Assembly: GCA_003952965.2 (NCBI GenBank)
Contig: CM025855.1
Span: 20,545,633 to 20,609,632, forward strand
Length of the DNA: 64,000 nt
Source of the DNA: Morella rubra
Taxonomy: Eukaryota; Streptophyta; Magnoliopsida; Fagales; Myricaceae
Reading direction: 5' to 3'
Shown here: positions 1 to 11,243 of the stretch, piece by piece
How the letters are laid out: each line of letters begins with the position of its first letter
How positions within the stretch are numbered: position 1 is the first letter of the stretch
Program-made: the position numbers and the translations under genes
Notes under the pieces: model-generated
Databases searched by the model: none
Told to the model about the DNA's origin: nothing
The model's input: only the letters and a program-made list of their open reading frames with translations

Positions 1-50
1 ATTTTTCCTTGGCAAGGTTTTTTTACAGTGAAGTATGCAATGAGACATAT
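1..50 (+). repeat. Fragment of a copia-type 3' internal end
   Basis: The first 50 bases (ttttccttggcaaggttttt and following) resemble the stretch at 3186-3225 that lies just upstream of the copia polypurine tract. It is probably the remains of another copy of the same retrotransposon family. Only a short similarity supports this. Confidence 0.25.
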
Positions 51-79
51 ATAATTCAAGTTCTGATTAGAAGTCCAAG

Positions 80-752
80 TGTCGGTTGTGAGACAAACTC
101 TACTAGAAAGTGACTTAAACAATTTTTTTCAACTTTGCTATTTCTACATTGTATATCTTGCAAAAATCCTTAGCAATCGTTATACGAAATGGCATATGAA
201 ATCTGGGTTCAAACTTCTTCAAAATCTTCCTAAACCAATGGCCCTCGACAACTCTAAATGGTTATTCGACACTAATAACAAATTCAGCAATTGCTATTCG
301 AAGCTCCTCAACATTGTACCTATACATCGTCAAAATATTAACATTATTCTCCTCCCCCCTTGGGTTTCTTATCAAAGCACAATGTGGGCTGATTTTTATC
401 AACCACTCCAAAACGATAAGGGTATTTTTTACATTGGTTCTCCAAATGGGTTATCATCAATGATGTCATATTTCTCTTCAAATGACAATAATATTGTTTC
501 CCATAATAGTTACATACAGCTTTAGGTGAATGAGCAGGCAAACCCTTCAACCCTTTTAAAATGTTCTCAAACTAATAAAGTATCTCTAGACTCTTTCCTT
601 TTAGCAAAAGGTCGACTACTGGGTGCAGTATTGGTACTAGAGGTATCATCATCAACATCAACATCAATATGCACCTTATCCAACTTATCTTTAATATCAA
701 TCACATTCACTAGAGTCTCATTATCAAGGGTACTTGTTAGAGTCTCTTCCAT
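80..752 (-). pseudogene. hAT transposase N-terminal remnant with BED zinc finger (RICESLEEPER-like)
   Basis: Read on the minus strand, this gives an acidic leader from 752, then EHFKRVEG and a BED-finger block (KAVCNYYGKQYYCH, followed by SLMITHLENQCKKYPYR), then the EELRIAIAEFVIS and PFRVVEGHWF blocks that follow the BED finger in plant hAT transposases. It is broken. The usual Trp before EHFKR is a TGA stop, a TAA interrupts the segment before PFRVVEG, and the second BED cysteine (expected CNYC) is Tyr. The catalytic RNase H-like core and dimerisation region are absent here, and the window edge may cut off the rest. This is a dead transposase fragment. The family call is firm from the BED block; the subfamily is inference. 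Confidence 0.75.
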
Positions 753-837
753 CTAGACCACATTAAAAATACAAATCACAAATTAGGGGGCTAGACTTAA
801 ACAAAAACACTGGTCAAAATGCAAATCAACTAAATTG

Positions 838-1000
838 GCCAAGCTTAAGACCCTATTGCCAAATGGTCAAGCTCAAAACCATATTGCCAAATGGTCAAGC
901 TCAAAACTAAATTAAAAAAAAGGTCAAGCTCAAAACCATAATAACAAACAGTCAAACTCAAAACCATATTGCCAAATGATCCAAGCTCAAAACCAACTAA
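838..1000. repeat. Degenerate tandem repeat of about 31 bp
   Basis: A unit of the form caagctcaaaaccatattg followed by ccaaatggt recurs about five times with substitutions and short gaps. It sits in AT-rich DNA upstream of the hAT remnant. No coding role is visible. The rest of 760-1640 is low-complexity AT-rich sequence with nothing recognisable. Confidence 0.6.
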
Positions 1001-1639
1001 TCAACAACAAATCATCCAACATCATAACTCAATCCAACGACATAAAATCAACAACAAATCATCCAACAACATAACCTTAAATTCATCCAAATCCAACATC
1101 AAATCAACCCTGACCTCCGATCTCCATAGAACCAACATAACCCTAACTTCCAATATCTAACACAAATTTCTAACAGTAACTTAGCAAAATTGGAAATGCT
1201 AACCTGATTTGATTCTCTTTAATAGTAACTCAACAACAACCTAAGGAAAAAATCAATTCAATACATCAATACAAAAATCAGAGGAAATAGGAGAGAGAGA
1301 GAGACGACGCTGGTAAGGGAGGAGCAGAGGAACCGTTGGCCGCGAGGGTGAGGGGCGGGGAGCTAGGGCTTGAGCAAGAAAGGGGGTCGTGGAAAAAATT
1401 CAATGGGGGGTGTGAGACAATGCCTACTAATTTTTTAAAAAGAAAGCAGGTGAAATTACCTAGGGGCCTTCGGTTCGGTGCTTTGGGCCTCCAAAACAAT
1501 TGGCTGAACTTAGGCCCTTGGTTCTAGGAAGTTTTGGACCAACGGCTGAACTGGGCTGTCCTATAACAGGCCGAGCCCAGTTGGTTTTGGCTAATTTGGG
1601 TAGGCTTGGTTGGTTTCGGCCCAAAACTTTCTGAGAGGT

Positions 1640-2880
1640 CAAAAACAACCCAAGAGGGGGGGGTGAATTGGGTTTTATAAAACTTTTCTCCCTTTTTCTT
1701 TTAAACCCAATATGCAAGGAACCGATCTAAGGAGCAGAAAAATAAATCTATTTAATCAAGGACTAATATAGAGAATGAAAGAAAAGACAAACAAGTGCAA
1801 CAAATAAATGGAGATAAGGATAGAGAGATGACACCGTGTCTTTTAGGTGGTTCGGCCAACACTTGCCTACGTCCACCCCCAAGGCTATTGACTTCCTTGG
1901 GCTTCCTTCACTATTTTCCAAATAGTAAGTACACCTTAGCTTCACGGGTGCTAAGTAACCTTTACAAAGTGTTTTCGAGCTTACACTTTAACTCACTCTC
2001 TCAAATCCTCACAACCTAGAGGATTTCTTCTACACAACAAGTAGGACAAGTGTTTTTCACAAACACTCACGTGTTTTTCAAGAATGGGTACAAAGAGAAT
2101 CTTAGTAAAAGCTCTTTAAGCTGAATAAACAAGTGTGAGGTACTGAGGTGTGCAAAGAGACAAGATTTGCAAGAGAGCTACAGTATTTTCAGGTGGGAGT
2201 ACGAGCTTTCTTGGATGGTGGAGCTTCCTTTCTCTTTGAAAGCTTTTTCTCTCTCTAGAAATTAGGGCAAGTGTTAATGGCGCAACCTCTTGCTTTTCTC
2301 TCTCCATCTTCTTCTATTTAAAGCTTCTAGGGCACCAAGGGTCTTCTTGTAAAGCTTGAGTGCCGTTGGAGGTCATTTGAGACATTTGGATACCTTTTTG
2401 AATAAGTTGACGTTGCTCAAAGAAATCTGCAAAATAACACAATGTGTCGACACATGTGGTATGTGCTGACACATTGAACTTTGACAAGAAAAAAGGAGTC
2501 TCGGGTGTTAGTTCAATGTGTCGACACTTAGGTCAATGTGTCGACACTTCCCATACTTAGCCAAAAAATTCATTTTGAATGGCCTGGAGAGCAAACTTTC
2601 GGGAGTTAGTTCAATGTGTCGACACTTAGGGTCAATGTGTCAACACTTCCCATACTTAGCCAAAAAAATCACTTTGAATGGCCTGAAAGCAACCTTTCGG
2701 GAGATAGTGCAATGTGTCGACACTTAGGGTCAATGTGTCGACACTTCCAACACTTGGTCACAAAAAAATGTTCTTTACAAGAACTATCCCAATTAATCAT
2801 TCTCAAAACCATTTACAATGAAAAGATGATCATTTAACAAGTACAATGAAGATCAAGTAGCTTAGAGAGAATTTTTAAAG
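1640..2880. repeat. Unclassified interspersed repeat opening with a G-run motif
   Basis: The segment opens with cccaagaggggggggtgaat, a motif that recurs at about 45,033 (ctagaagggggggttgaata). Both copies are followed by non-coding sequence that includes a proline-codon-like stretch and short direct repeats. No open reading frame of a known transposon protein is visible. The segment includes the 98-bp tandem array at 2512-2760. Ends and class are not resolved; it may be a non-autonomous retroelement. Confidence 0.4.
2512..2760. repeat. Tandem array, three units of about 98 bp, with TGTCGACA palindromes
   Basis: Units begin near 2512, 2610 and 2708. Each carries two copies of aatgtgtcgacactt separated by a few bases, followed by a variable spacer (cccatacttagccaaaaaa, then a stretch reading gaatggcctg). 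The core TGTCGACA is a perfect 8-bp palindrome. A further copy pair sits just upstream near 2443-2480. The array is non-coding. Confidence 0.8.
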
Positions 2881-3245
2881 AGAGAAACAATGATACTTGA
2901 CATAAATCCTTTTAAGAGAAAGGATTGATAATTGTAAAATCTAAAGTCCTTAAAAACTTAGAGACTTTGTTATCATCAAAATCAATTGAAGATTGTTTGC
3001 AAAAACAACCTTGGGCTAACACTTTCTTCTATGACTCCGAAAAGTTATTTTAAGACTTTTCAAAACATTTTGGAGATTAACTACTTTTTTTAGTGAAAAA
3101 TGTATGCCACATACATGTGCTCTATGTCATTGTACACACGAATATTGTACTCTCTTTCCTTAGCTATTGGTTTTTTCCCACTGAATTTTTCCTTGACAAG
3201 GTTTTAACGAGGTATATTCATCATGTATGGTCATTCAAGGGGGAG

Positions 3246-3527
3246 TGTTATGATTCATTGATTGAATGAATTGTGGATGACCATTTGTCTTCTATGACCT
3301 TTGAGTTTTCAACTCCTACGACCTTTGAGTTTGTAACATTCATATCTTTGTATTCCATGTATCTCATTATGACCCTATGCCTATATAAAGGGGTATTGAG
3401 GTGAGTTGTTGACACAATAATATTAAAAATACATCATAGTTCTTCAAGAATTATTTCTCTCTTCTCTCTTGTGTATGTTACTTTGATACGCTTTCTAGAT
3501 CGTATTGCTCCCCTTAATTTTACAACA
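3246..3527 (+). mobile_element. Ty1/copia-type LTR (3' LTR, preceded by polypurine tract)
   Basis: A polypurine tract (caagggggag, 3236-3245) is followed immediately by TGTTATGATT, and the segment ends TTTTACAACA, giving the TG...CA termini of an LTR about 282 bp long. A TATA-like box (cctatataaagg) lies near 3390, as expected for the U3 promoter. The internal coding region upstream (2880-3235) is too decayed to identify, and no matching 5' LTR is present. It is therefore a truncated copia-type 3' end. The class is inferred from the PPT wording and LTR size. Confidence 0.6.
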
Positions 3528-4660
3528 CAAACAAACTAAAAAAAAAAGGAAGATCGAGTGGGCTATCTCGCAGAAGGTGGAGGGGGGAGGGACCACATCC
3601 TTCACCCCAGGCCACCCAGACCTCGGCGACCTGGGGTTGAGGGTGGGTTCCCCCCCCCTCTCTCACCCTACGTTCATACTTTAAGCTCTCCTTGACCCAA
3701 TTATTAAATCTAACAGAGATAGGCTCTCTCAGATGAAAACGAAGCACCATTATTAAAGGAGCTTGTGGTTTAGTCAAATGTCATTTTTGAAATGTAGGAA
3801 GCAGCTGGCCGTGATTATGGAGCTCTTAAGCCTTAAGCGCACGTCCAGTCATTCAGATCTATATGAGAAGAGGAGGTGTAACTCATTGGAGAACCAGGTC
3901 GGGGCGAACAAGGGCCTCGACCCTGATTAGTTCAGCCAAAAGCATGAAATTTTTTATTTTTTATCTTTTTTTTGCCCCCTTCAAGCCCTACTTGCCCCCT
4001 TGAATTGGGACCCTTTCATTTCTGTGGTTTTATTTATGTATTGTTACTATCAATTAGCCATTTTGTCCTTTTCCTTTGTTTATGTAATGGAGACGTCAAC
4101 ATCCTCGACTTATTCCTTCTAATTAATATAATAAGTAGTTTTAAGAAAATGAGTATATTGGTTATGGACATTGTTTTCCTGCTAGCAATGGATGTTACCA
4201 TGCACTTGATGGCGCGAATATAAGGTAAGTGTTAAAAAAACTCTTCAACTGTTGGGTTGGGTTAAGATTTCAATACCTACTAAAAGAAAGTCAAGTCTAA
4301 TTTCATGAGTTTGAAGAGTTGTGTTTTTCAAGTTAATTCTCTAATAGTAGAAAGCTTGCCTTTATATGCTTTTTTTGGTGTTTACGAACTGGCTTTGTTT
4401 ATTCAAGGAATTTCAAGGAAAAGTATGGCATGCTAGGAGCTCCTACACCACTCGAATCACTTTTCGCTTCTCTCTTAGGCTTGGCCTGATCCCCCCCCCC
4501 CCCCCCCCCCCCTTCCTCTCCTTTTCTGTTATTCCTTTGGTGGGAACAGAAAATTAATAGCAATGCCACCTAGTGAAATGTTGAAGCAATTCTCCATCTG
4601 TTGTCATGACAGAACCTTGACATCAAAAGGATAGTTCAACCCACGTTAGAAATCAAATTC
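3528..4660. other. Intergenic sequence without recognisable gene; 22-C homopolymer
   Basis: I see no gene in this stretch. A run of 22 cytosines at 4491-4512 is the only marked feature. It lies in a pyrimidine-rich segment and is a likely site of sequencing-length uncertainty. Confidence 0.5.
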
Positions 4661-4677
4661 ACACCTACATTTATGAT

Positions 4678-4995
4678 GTGAGAAATGTTGGCGCTTTTTC
4701 TAGGCTTCAAGATATTGGAGGTCTTACTGTGAAGATGGTTGAGACAGGAAATAATACTTTATTTTTATTGATTTATCTTCTTATTGAATTGGCATTGGTC
4801 TTACCAATTGCGATTGCAATCATGTCGAAAGAGCTTTCTACGATGAATCTTATCAAGACTCACTTGCATAATAGGATGAGATATGAGTAGATGAATGATA
4901 GTATACATCGAGAGGAAATTTTTTGAAATAATTGAGAACGAAGCCATTTTGAAATATTTTCAGAAGATGCAAACCCATAGGATCCCACCTCTTAG
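4678..4995 (+). pseudogene. hAT transposase C-terminal dimerisation remnant (DUF4371/ZMYM1-like type)
   Basis: The reading frame contains ELALVLPIAIAIMSKELSTM followed by NLIKTHLHNRMRYE, a stop, and MNDS. This matches the C-terminal dimerisation block of plant hAT transposases, where the usual wording is LPIATASVERAFSAMN, then IKT.LRNRM.DEWMNDS. Here the Trp after the last acidic residue is a TAG stop, and SVERAFSAMN has decayed. Later in-frame stops follow. It is an inactive fragment with no ends visible. It belongs to a different hAT subfamily from the BED-type remnant at 80-752, so the two are not halves of one element. Confidence 0.65.
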
Positions 4996-5334
4996 TCTCA
5001 GCAAATAAGACAATACTTGTATTTCAATATGTTTAATGCTTTTAGTTCTTAATTTTCGATATTTTAACTCTAAGACAATTTTTTGCATTACATAGGAAAA
5101 AAAATTGTCATTTCCCCTTAGAAGTGCGCACCTTTCAAATTGGGTCATAGTTCCGCTACTAAAGGTGTTGAATCAATTTTCAATCAGTCTTGCCGAAAAA
5201 GTCTTCTCCTTCTACTCTTATCAATGGATCAAAGCTTGTCTTCGTTTGCAGACTTTTAAGTTTATGCATATTATTACCTCGAGACATCTACATAACATAA
5301 AGATGTTCGTCCATATTTTATTTTTTACATTTCA

Positions 5335-5640
5335 AACAAATTGAAAATGTAAACCAAAATTTTAGAAATTTTGTAAAAATTGAGGTAAATTACAGTTTTA
5401 TTAAATTTAGAGAGAAAGTAGTGAAAAATAAAATTTTATAGGAATTGGTGAAAGAGTGAAGAGAAAGATTATTTGAGTGAATTTTTTATATTTATTATAA
5501 TGGAAAGAGATGACTTGATGGAAAGAGAGGTTATTTTAAATTTATTTTATTTAATCAAAATTTTTAGTTAGTTAAGTTTGTAAACCAAAATTTTAGAAGG
5601 AAGATAAATTTTGTCTAAAATTTTAGTTTGCAAACATGAA
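5335..5640. mobile_element. AT-rich MITE of the AAAATTTTA family
   Basis: The left end reads tgtaaaccaaaattttag and the right end ctaaaattttagtttgcaaa, giving imperfect inverted termini around an AT-rich interior with gaga-rich stretches. The same wording recurs at 10,534-10,717, 37,440-37,605 and 56,876-57,068, so this is a dispersed family. No coding capacity. Target duplication not resolved. Confidence 0.5.
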
Positions 5641-6567
5641 CTTGCATTCAAGGGATGATTGTTGAAATTGGCGCTTCTCTTTCGTATTTGTGTATGATTC
5701 AACTGGATCTCCCTCTCCTACCTTCTCCCATCTACTGCACATTTGTCTTTGATTTTGGATCCAATATCTTTTTAGACTGGAATGTAAAACAGGATAGAAA
5801 ATCCTTTTGGGTTAATTAACTGTGTTTTGAAATATAAACTTTGGATTTTCATTTCTATCATAAGTAGTTCTTAATTTTAATAACAAAAAAGTCTTGGCCT
5901 TAACTTCATGTTAATTTCTGAAAATCACAGAGGTCCTTATGGTCCACTCAGTATAAGCACCTCTTTACGCCCTTCGAGTCTAGACCATATTTCCACTGAT
6001 TGTGATGTTATAAAAAATTTCTTTCTAAAGCAATACCTTCTAGAGGCTTTGTCCTCTTAGTGGACTCACCATTACAAGCCATTGGAACCACTCATTTATT
6101 AGCACAATAACCACACAAAAAAAAGTACTTTGGTGGTAAAATTAAACGTCAATAAAGGCAAACAAGGTTCTTTAATGATTTCCGAGCTTAATCATCATAA
6201 AAGGGAAAATAAAGACAATTCCGAGCAGTGCTAAGCCAGTGAAATAATCAGCTAATTCCAGCTATTAGCCAACCAAATAAAGAAATTAAACTAGTTAAAC
6301 AGGAAGATTGCAATAACAATCGTCATGGTTTAAGGTGGATGAAAAGCAAAATCCGCATTCTCCTATTCAGGAAAATGCTTGCTCACACATGATACAATGG
6401 AAACAACAGTACTCCATACATTTAATGGATGTTACACAGATCCTAGAAGAAAGGTAGAACTGGGAGTTCCCCTAACCACCTAGGATCACCTATGGGCGTA
6501 CGCAGAAGCATGCTAACCCACAGGTGGAGCAATAAGCGTGAGTAGTCATTCTTACAATCAGCATGAC
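5641..6567. other. Downstream flank of the minus-strand gene; no gene seen
   Basis: This is AT-rich DNA without coding signals. It should include the 3' untranslated region and polyadenylation site of the minus-strand gene ending at 6568, but I cannot place the cleavage site. Confidence 0.4.
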
Positions 6568-8533
6568 CTAATGTTCTTTTGAAGCCTTTCCATTGAGCAT
6601 CTCCAGTTCAGTCTTGCAGTCGTCTCTCAGATCTTCTAGCGCAATAAAGTTGGCTTGCTGTAAAGAGTATTTAAGCATTTTCAACGCATTTGAATTGGAA
6701 ACCAAAATTTTCATAAAAGGTATGAAGGATGATTTTGAGAACTAGTGCAATTACAAGGAGCAATTAATGCTGGAAATGAAGCATAGCAACGATTCACAAC
6801 GTAAGGCAGTCACATGGTAAGTGGTTTCTAGAGAAGCCTTATGGCCAACAAGTCTCAGAATTTCTTATGACAACCAGAGTCCCCTATATTATCTCGCTTA
6901 GCCAGGAGATCACAAATCTGATATCTCTCCTTTTTTTCTTTTTTCTTTTTATTCTTTTTGGGGGGGGGGATAAGTACTTTATAGAGACGATTTCATTTAG
7001 AGAGTTGAACGTAAGCCAACAAGGAAATGTGAGTTGTACTCACAAGTTGGTTCCTTTCACGAACAAGGATATCCTCCGTATGAAGAAACAGTGACCTCCA
7101 GTTACCCGTGAGATCAGGTTCTAATTTTGACAATTTGTTGCAGTTTCCTTGGCCATGACCCTCAATCTCCTTTCCCCTGAGAATTTGTTGAACCAAGATG
7201 CTTGCTTCTTTCTGACTCTTCTTCAATGCTAGGGAAATAATTAAGAAATAACAATAAAGCAGACACATAAGGATAAATAAAGACAAAACAAAACGTTTAT
7301 AAGCTCAAGCCTAGATAGTCTATCAGCTATCATTGACCAACTTACCACCTATTCGACCCTTGATATCTTGGTAGTGAAGGTCCGACCAAATAAAAGCAGC
7401 TGATATCAAATTGTGAAACAGGAACACCCATTATAGAAAAATTAGTATAACAAATTATATTCCATTACTATGAACAATCAAGCAAAAATCACAGAAGACA
7501 TCTTTACTAAGCCAATAAAGGGATGTGTTTCCCCTTTTGGGTGGTTACCTTTCGTGCAAAATGAACAAGAGCAACCTTTGAGAGAATCAGCACCGGCATT
7601 TGAACCAGCACAACCATCACCCTTAAGTCCTGTGCATCTTCCCAATTCATGGAACTTGGAAATCTTTGATTTAGGCAATCTCAACCACTCAGTAGACCCA
7701 TAGATGCGCGAGGCCAACTTACCCACACTCAAATCATTCTCACTATCCTTGCAAATAAGTGAGACTAGTTCTTCACGTTTCATTTCTCTTTGTATAGCAC
7801 GATAAGTGAGTCCTCCTTCCTCATCTTGACTCTTCCCTCTAACCCTGCAATGAGCTTTCTTGCATATCTCGGAGAATCTAGGCATCGAAATGCTAGATAT
7901 GCAACTATCCCTCAGGGCATCACCAACCTCCACAACACTTTGCAGTACGATGTCACCTTCAACAACATGGACAGTGCTTTCAAACAAACTTGATGCTTCT
8001 TTACTTTCATCAGGTAAGTTCGCGACAACAGATGCAATATTCTCCTGTAAAGTGCCAACTTCACTATGAGTGGGACATGTATCTTTTTCACTACCATCTA
8101 CAACAAGTGAATCCCCATGTACACGATCCACATTTTCATCATGCACCTCGCCAGATTTAAGCCCTACCAAGTCGCCTTGGACAACATGGACAGCGGTTTC
8201 ATACAAACTCGATGCCTCTCTACTCTCATCAGGTAAGTTCGCAATAGCGGATGCATTATTCTCCTGTGAAGTGCCAACTTCACTATGAGCAGGAGACGAA
8301 TCATTTTCACTAACATCTACTACAAGCTTTGTTTCACATTTCTCTACTCGTACACACACTTGCTTTGCGCTCTGTGAATCCTTATGTTCACAATCAACGT
8401 TTTCATGGTACCCCTTTCTAGATTTCAGCCCTACCTTACCCGACAACAACGAAAATTCCCTCTTTCGATTGGTCACATCGGTTAAAGCAGGACGGTTTTT
8501 GCTGAGCTCGTCTTCTAATAGATCTGCACCCAT
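6568..8533 (-). CDS. Plant-specific protein of unknown function with a 73-residue internal tandem duplication (4 exons, 437 aa)
   Basis: The exons on the minus strand are 8533-7549, 7399-7346, 7228-7044 and 6657-6568. All have GT-AG borders and the phases join without a break. The start chosen is MGADLLEDELSKNRP, because upstream residues look like translated leader; the next part, ALTDVTN, is typical of a conserved N-terminus. Residues 1-200 are acidic and low in complexity. Residues 83-155 are repeated from 156 (HSEVGT.QEN, ANLPDES.EASSL, VHVV.GD), and residues 35-82 look like an older partial unit. After residue 215 the protein is more ordered (TEWLRLPKSKISKFHELGRC), with a C-x-C-x2-C motif (CSCSFC, 321-326). 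The strongly conserved-looking tail reads IWSDLHYQDIKGRIGALKKS, then WRSLFLHTEDILVRE. The tail suits a helical or coiled-coil segment. I recognise the tail wording from uncharacterised plant proteins but no function is known to me. An E2F-type site lies in the leader region (10,418-10,425). Confidence 0.8.
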
Positions 8534-10450
8534 CACGAAAAACACTATTCGGCAATAGATTGCAAACTCTATAAGCCAAAAACCCACTTCTCCATTCAGC
8601 AAAAGTGATGAAAATTTCAAGAGCCCCCAATGTTACTACACAACCAAAAACAGAAAAATACAGCGTCATGATATAATTTCAACAAAGACTAACAAACTAG
8701 TACTACAAAAATTATGTTCCACGCAAAAACATGCTAGTGTATAAAAGCTGCATAGTTAGCTCCAGGGCATGGTTGAAGCATGGTAATGTTTACTGGCCTA
8801 ACATAGAAGAGACAAATTACGGGAGGAACACTGACCTTGAGGAGATAGATGAGATTCGAGAAAGCCTGTTTATTTTGTTTGTTCGGGCCTGGAGAGTAAA
8901 GTAGAAATCTGACATTTTCGGAGCAGCCAGATCAGGCGGCAGCCTCTTGCTCAATCTTGCTTTTCAAATTCTGAGCTCTTCTTTCACTGAAGTCTCAAGA
9001 TGTTCAACCAAACAGAAAGCGAAAGGATATTCTAGTATACTACGAATTGCACTGCAATTGGTTGCTGCTTGCAGGGGAAATTCATACAAATGTTTCGTCC
9101 CAGACGCCCAAACACTACCGTATCGAAATTTCACAGGGGTCTAGAGCGGGTGGTGACAAAATTGTAAATATGGCACCCAGTGATCCAGACCACCCAGGTT
9201 ACATGCCCTTGATAGAACCTGGTGCACAAATTGCATTTTTCAGTAATACATAGGAAGAAAAGTATGAGAGAGCCCATATAAACGAAAATGCTGCTGAAAT
9301 GCCTCTTAGCTAAAAATGGATGCATGCACAGATGTTGAGCTGACGTATAAATAGTTACACGAGCCCTTAAGTGCATAGACACAAGATAGATGACTGGATG
9401 ATATGACATTGACTAAAAGCACATGCAAATTCCCAGCACTGATCAGATTCAAAAAGAACTACTATAAATTCAGAGTTTATAAACACTGAGACTGCATAAG
9501 CATAGCCTCGCATGATGCTGAAATACTTGCATGACACATCCTTTCTTCGTTTTGACCATATTAGCGTCAGTAGATACAACTTGTACAAAAATATTAGGTG
9601 CTCTTATATCACATCGGTAATGACCAACTAAGGGGACAATACAAAAACATTCATTCATTTCACAGCCCTTAATTCAACCATGCTTCGTATCAATACAGAA
9701 CATGTTGCGGGCCTGCGGCTCTGATGACATAGCCACGGGTTGCAAATCAATTTGCTTGTTTTTATACTACTTGTCCTTCGGTGTTTTATGCCAACCTTTT
9801 TCAAAACCAATCAGATTGATCACATCATGTAAAAAGCTTCCTTATTTCGAATAAAAAAGATGATGGTAGAAAGGGCATTCAGTGAAACAATAAAAGTATC
9901 ATCATGTAGCTACAGATGCCTAATCGAATAACAGAATCTCCAGATCTATGGATTACACATTAAAGTTCAGTCAAGCCCAGTTTAATCCTCTAATTGGATC
10001 CTCTAGATTAACTATGCATTAATTAAATATTTTGGTAACTCTTCGTATATTCTCCCATTGCAAGAAAGCGATAGAACTGGTCTTAGAAATTTACCTCAGT
10101 AACTTCAATGTATCGAAGTTCGAAACGCACGATGTGAATAGAGGCAGTTGGAAACTTTGATGAGTGTAGAGTGTAGACAGTACATACTGATTCGAAAAAA
10201 CCAAAGAGAATTCTGAATTAGCAACAAAACAAAGCAAGAATGAAATACTTTAACGAGAGAAAGAAGAGGAATTACCGAAATTAAAGAATAAAAAATAAAT
10301 CTGGCATGCGGTGGAATACGGAGAGTAAAATCTTAGATAGAGAAAACAGCAATGAGAGATAGAAAACGAGATAGAAAGAAAGAGAAAGATACGAAGAACG
10401 AGAGTCTGAAATTTTGGGGCGGGAACTTTCGGGACTTAGGTTTTTTTTTG
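8534..10450 (-). other. 5' leader and introns of the minus-strand gene; exact leader exons unresolved
   Basis: The minus-strand sequence from about 10,440 down to 10,277 is pyrimidine-rich (tctcgttcttcgtatctttc) like a plant 5' leader, and a possible donor lies at 10,276 (TTTCG|GTAATT). A possible small leader exon is 8866-8837 (acceptor aaacag, donor GTCAGT). I cannot decide which splices are used. No other gene is visible in the stretch. Confidence 0.4.
10418..10425 (-). promoter_or_regulatory. E2F-type binding site (TTCCCGCC)
   Basis: GGCGGGAA on the plus strand is TTCCCGCC on the gene's strand, an exact E2F/DP consensus form. It lies at the upstream edge of the likely leader of the 6.57-8.53 kb gene and 25 bp from the left end of the Pack-MULE. 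It suggests cell-cycle-linked expression. A single 8-mer can occur by chance. Confidence 0.45.
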
Positions 10451-10533
10451 GGGGAAAATTGACCGTTTAGTCCTTGAATTTTTGATACTTTTTCAATTTA
10501 ATCATTCACTTTCAAATTTTAAAATTTTACATA

Positions 10534-10717
10534 GCATTTGGCTTTTCAAAATTTTAGTAAAATTTTATTAAAATTTTAACACCAACACAAATTCTAATAC
10601 ACACTTCAAAATTTTATTTTTACTTTTATCACTCATTTACCAATTCCAATACTTCTTTTTTTAACACTAACACAAAATTTTAATAAAATTTTACTAAAAT
10701 TATGAAACTAAACTTGC
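10534..10717. mobile_element. MITE nested in the left TIR of the Pack-MULE
   Basis: The right TIR runs straight from ttttaaaatttta into gtccttgagt, whereas the left TIR has about 190 bp inserted at this point. The insert has inverted ends about 32 bp long: gcatttggcttttcaaaatt at the left, and gcaagtttagtttcataatt when the right end is reversed, both running into ttagtaaaatttt. It belongs to the AT-rich AAAATTTTA family seen elsewhere in the window. The exact target duplication is unclear. Confidence 0.7.
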
Positions 10718-11243
10718 TATTAGTCCTTGAGTATTGTTTTTTTGACAAAAACACTCATCCATCGGTTTGCCGTCCATCTGCTTAACGGAGCTCTCCGACA
10801 AATCAGCCAATTTGACAGGTGGTATTATTTCCACGCCAGGTTACAGGAACACCTCACATAATCAAAACGTTGCGTCTTTGCCATCGGTACAACCAAAGCA
10901 GTCAATTTACATTTTTGCCCTAGTACATCACATCTACACAGCTTTGTTCGAAAACGTAAAAGCAATCAAAACGCCTTTTCCTCCCATCTGAAGAACGGCG
11001 TCGCAGCAGATCAGCTCGTCCCTAGTCCCTACACATCCCCCCCTCTTCGGCTCTCGTAAAAGCTTACGGTGTCTCTGTTCCCTCTGCCAAGTGCCACCCA
11101 ATTCCAGTACTACTGCAAACTCATTAAGCTAAACCCTTCGTAATTTATAGACCTCTTTTTCTCTCCCACACTTTCCTGTTCCCCTCACCTCTTAAAGCTG
11201 GTATCTTTAGCCATTTCCCGCTCGTATACTAGCCCTCCCAACT

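Noticed and set aside
2512..2760. CRISPR-like spaced repeats
   Set aside because: The 98-bp units are tandem copies with conserved spacers in a plant genome, not short repeats with unique spacers.
3520..3777. Minus-strand open frame of 85 codons after the copia LTR
   Set aside because: Low-complexity G/C runs create it, and no protein family is recognised.
7790..8288. Plus-strand open frames over the minus-strand gene
   Set aside because: They mirror exon 1 of the 6.57-8.53 kb gene, and the repeated wording in them comes only from its 73-residue duplication on the other strand.
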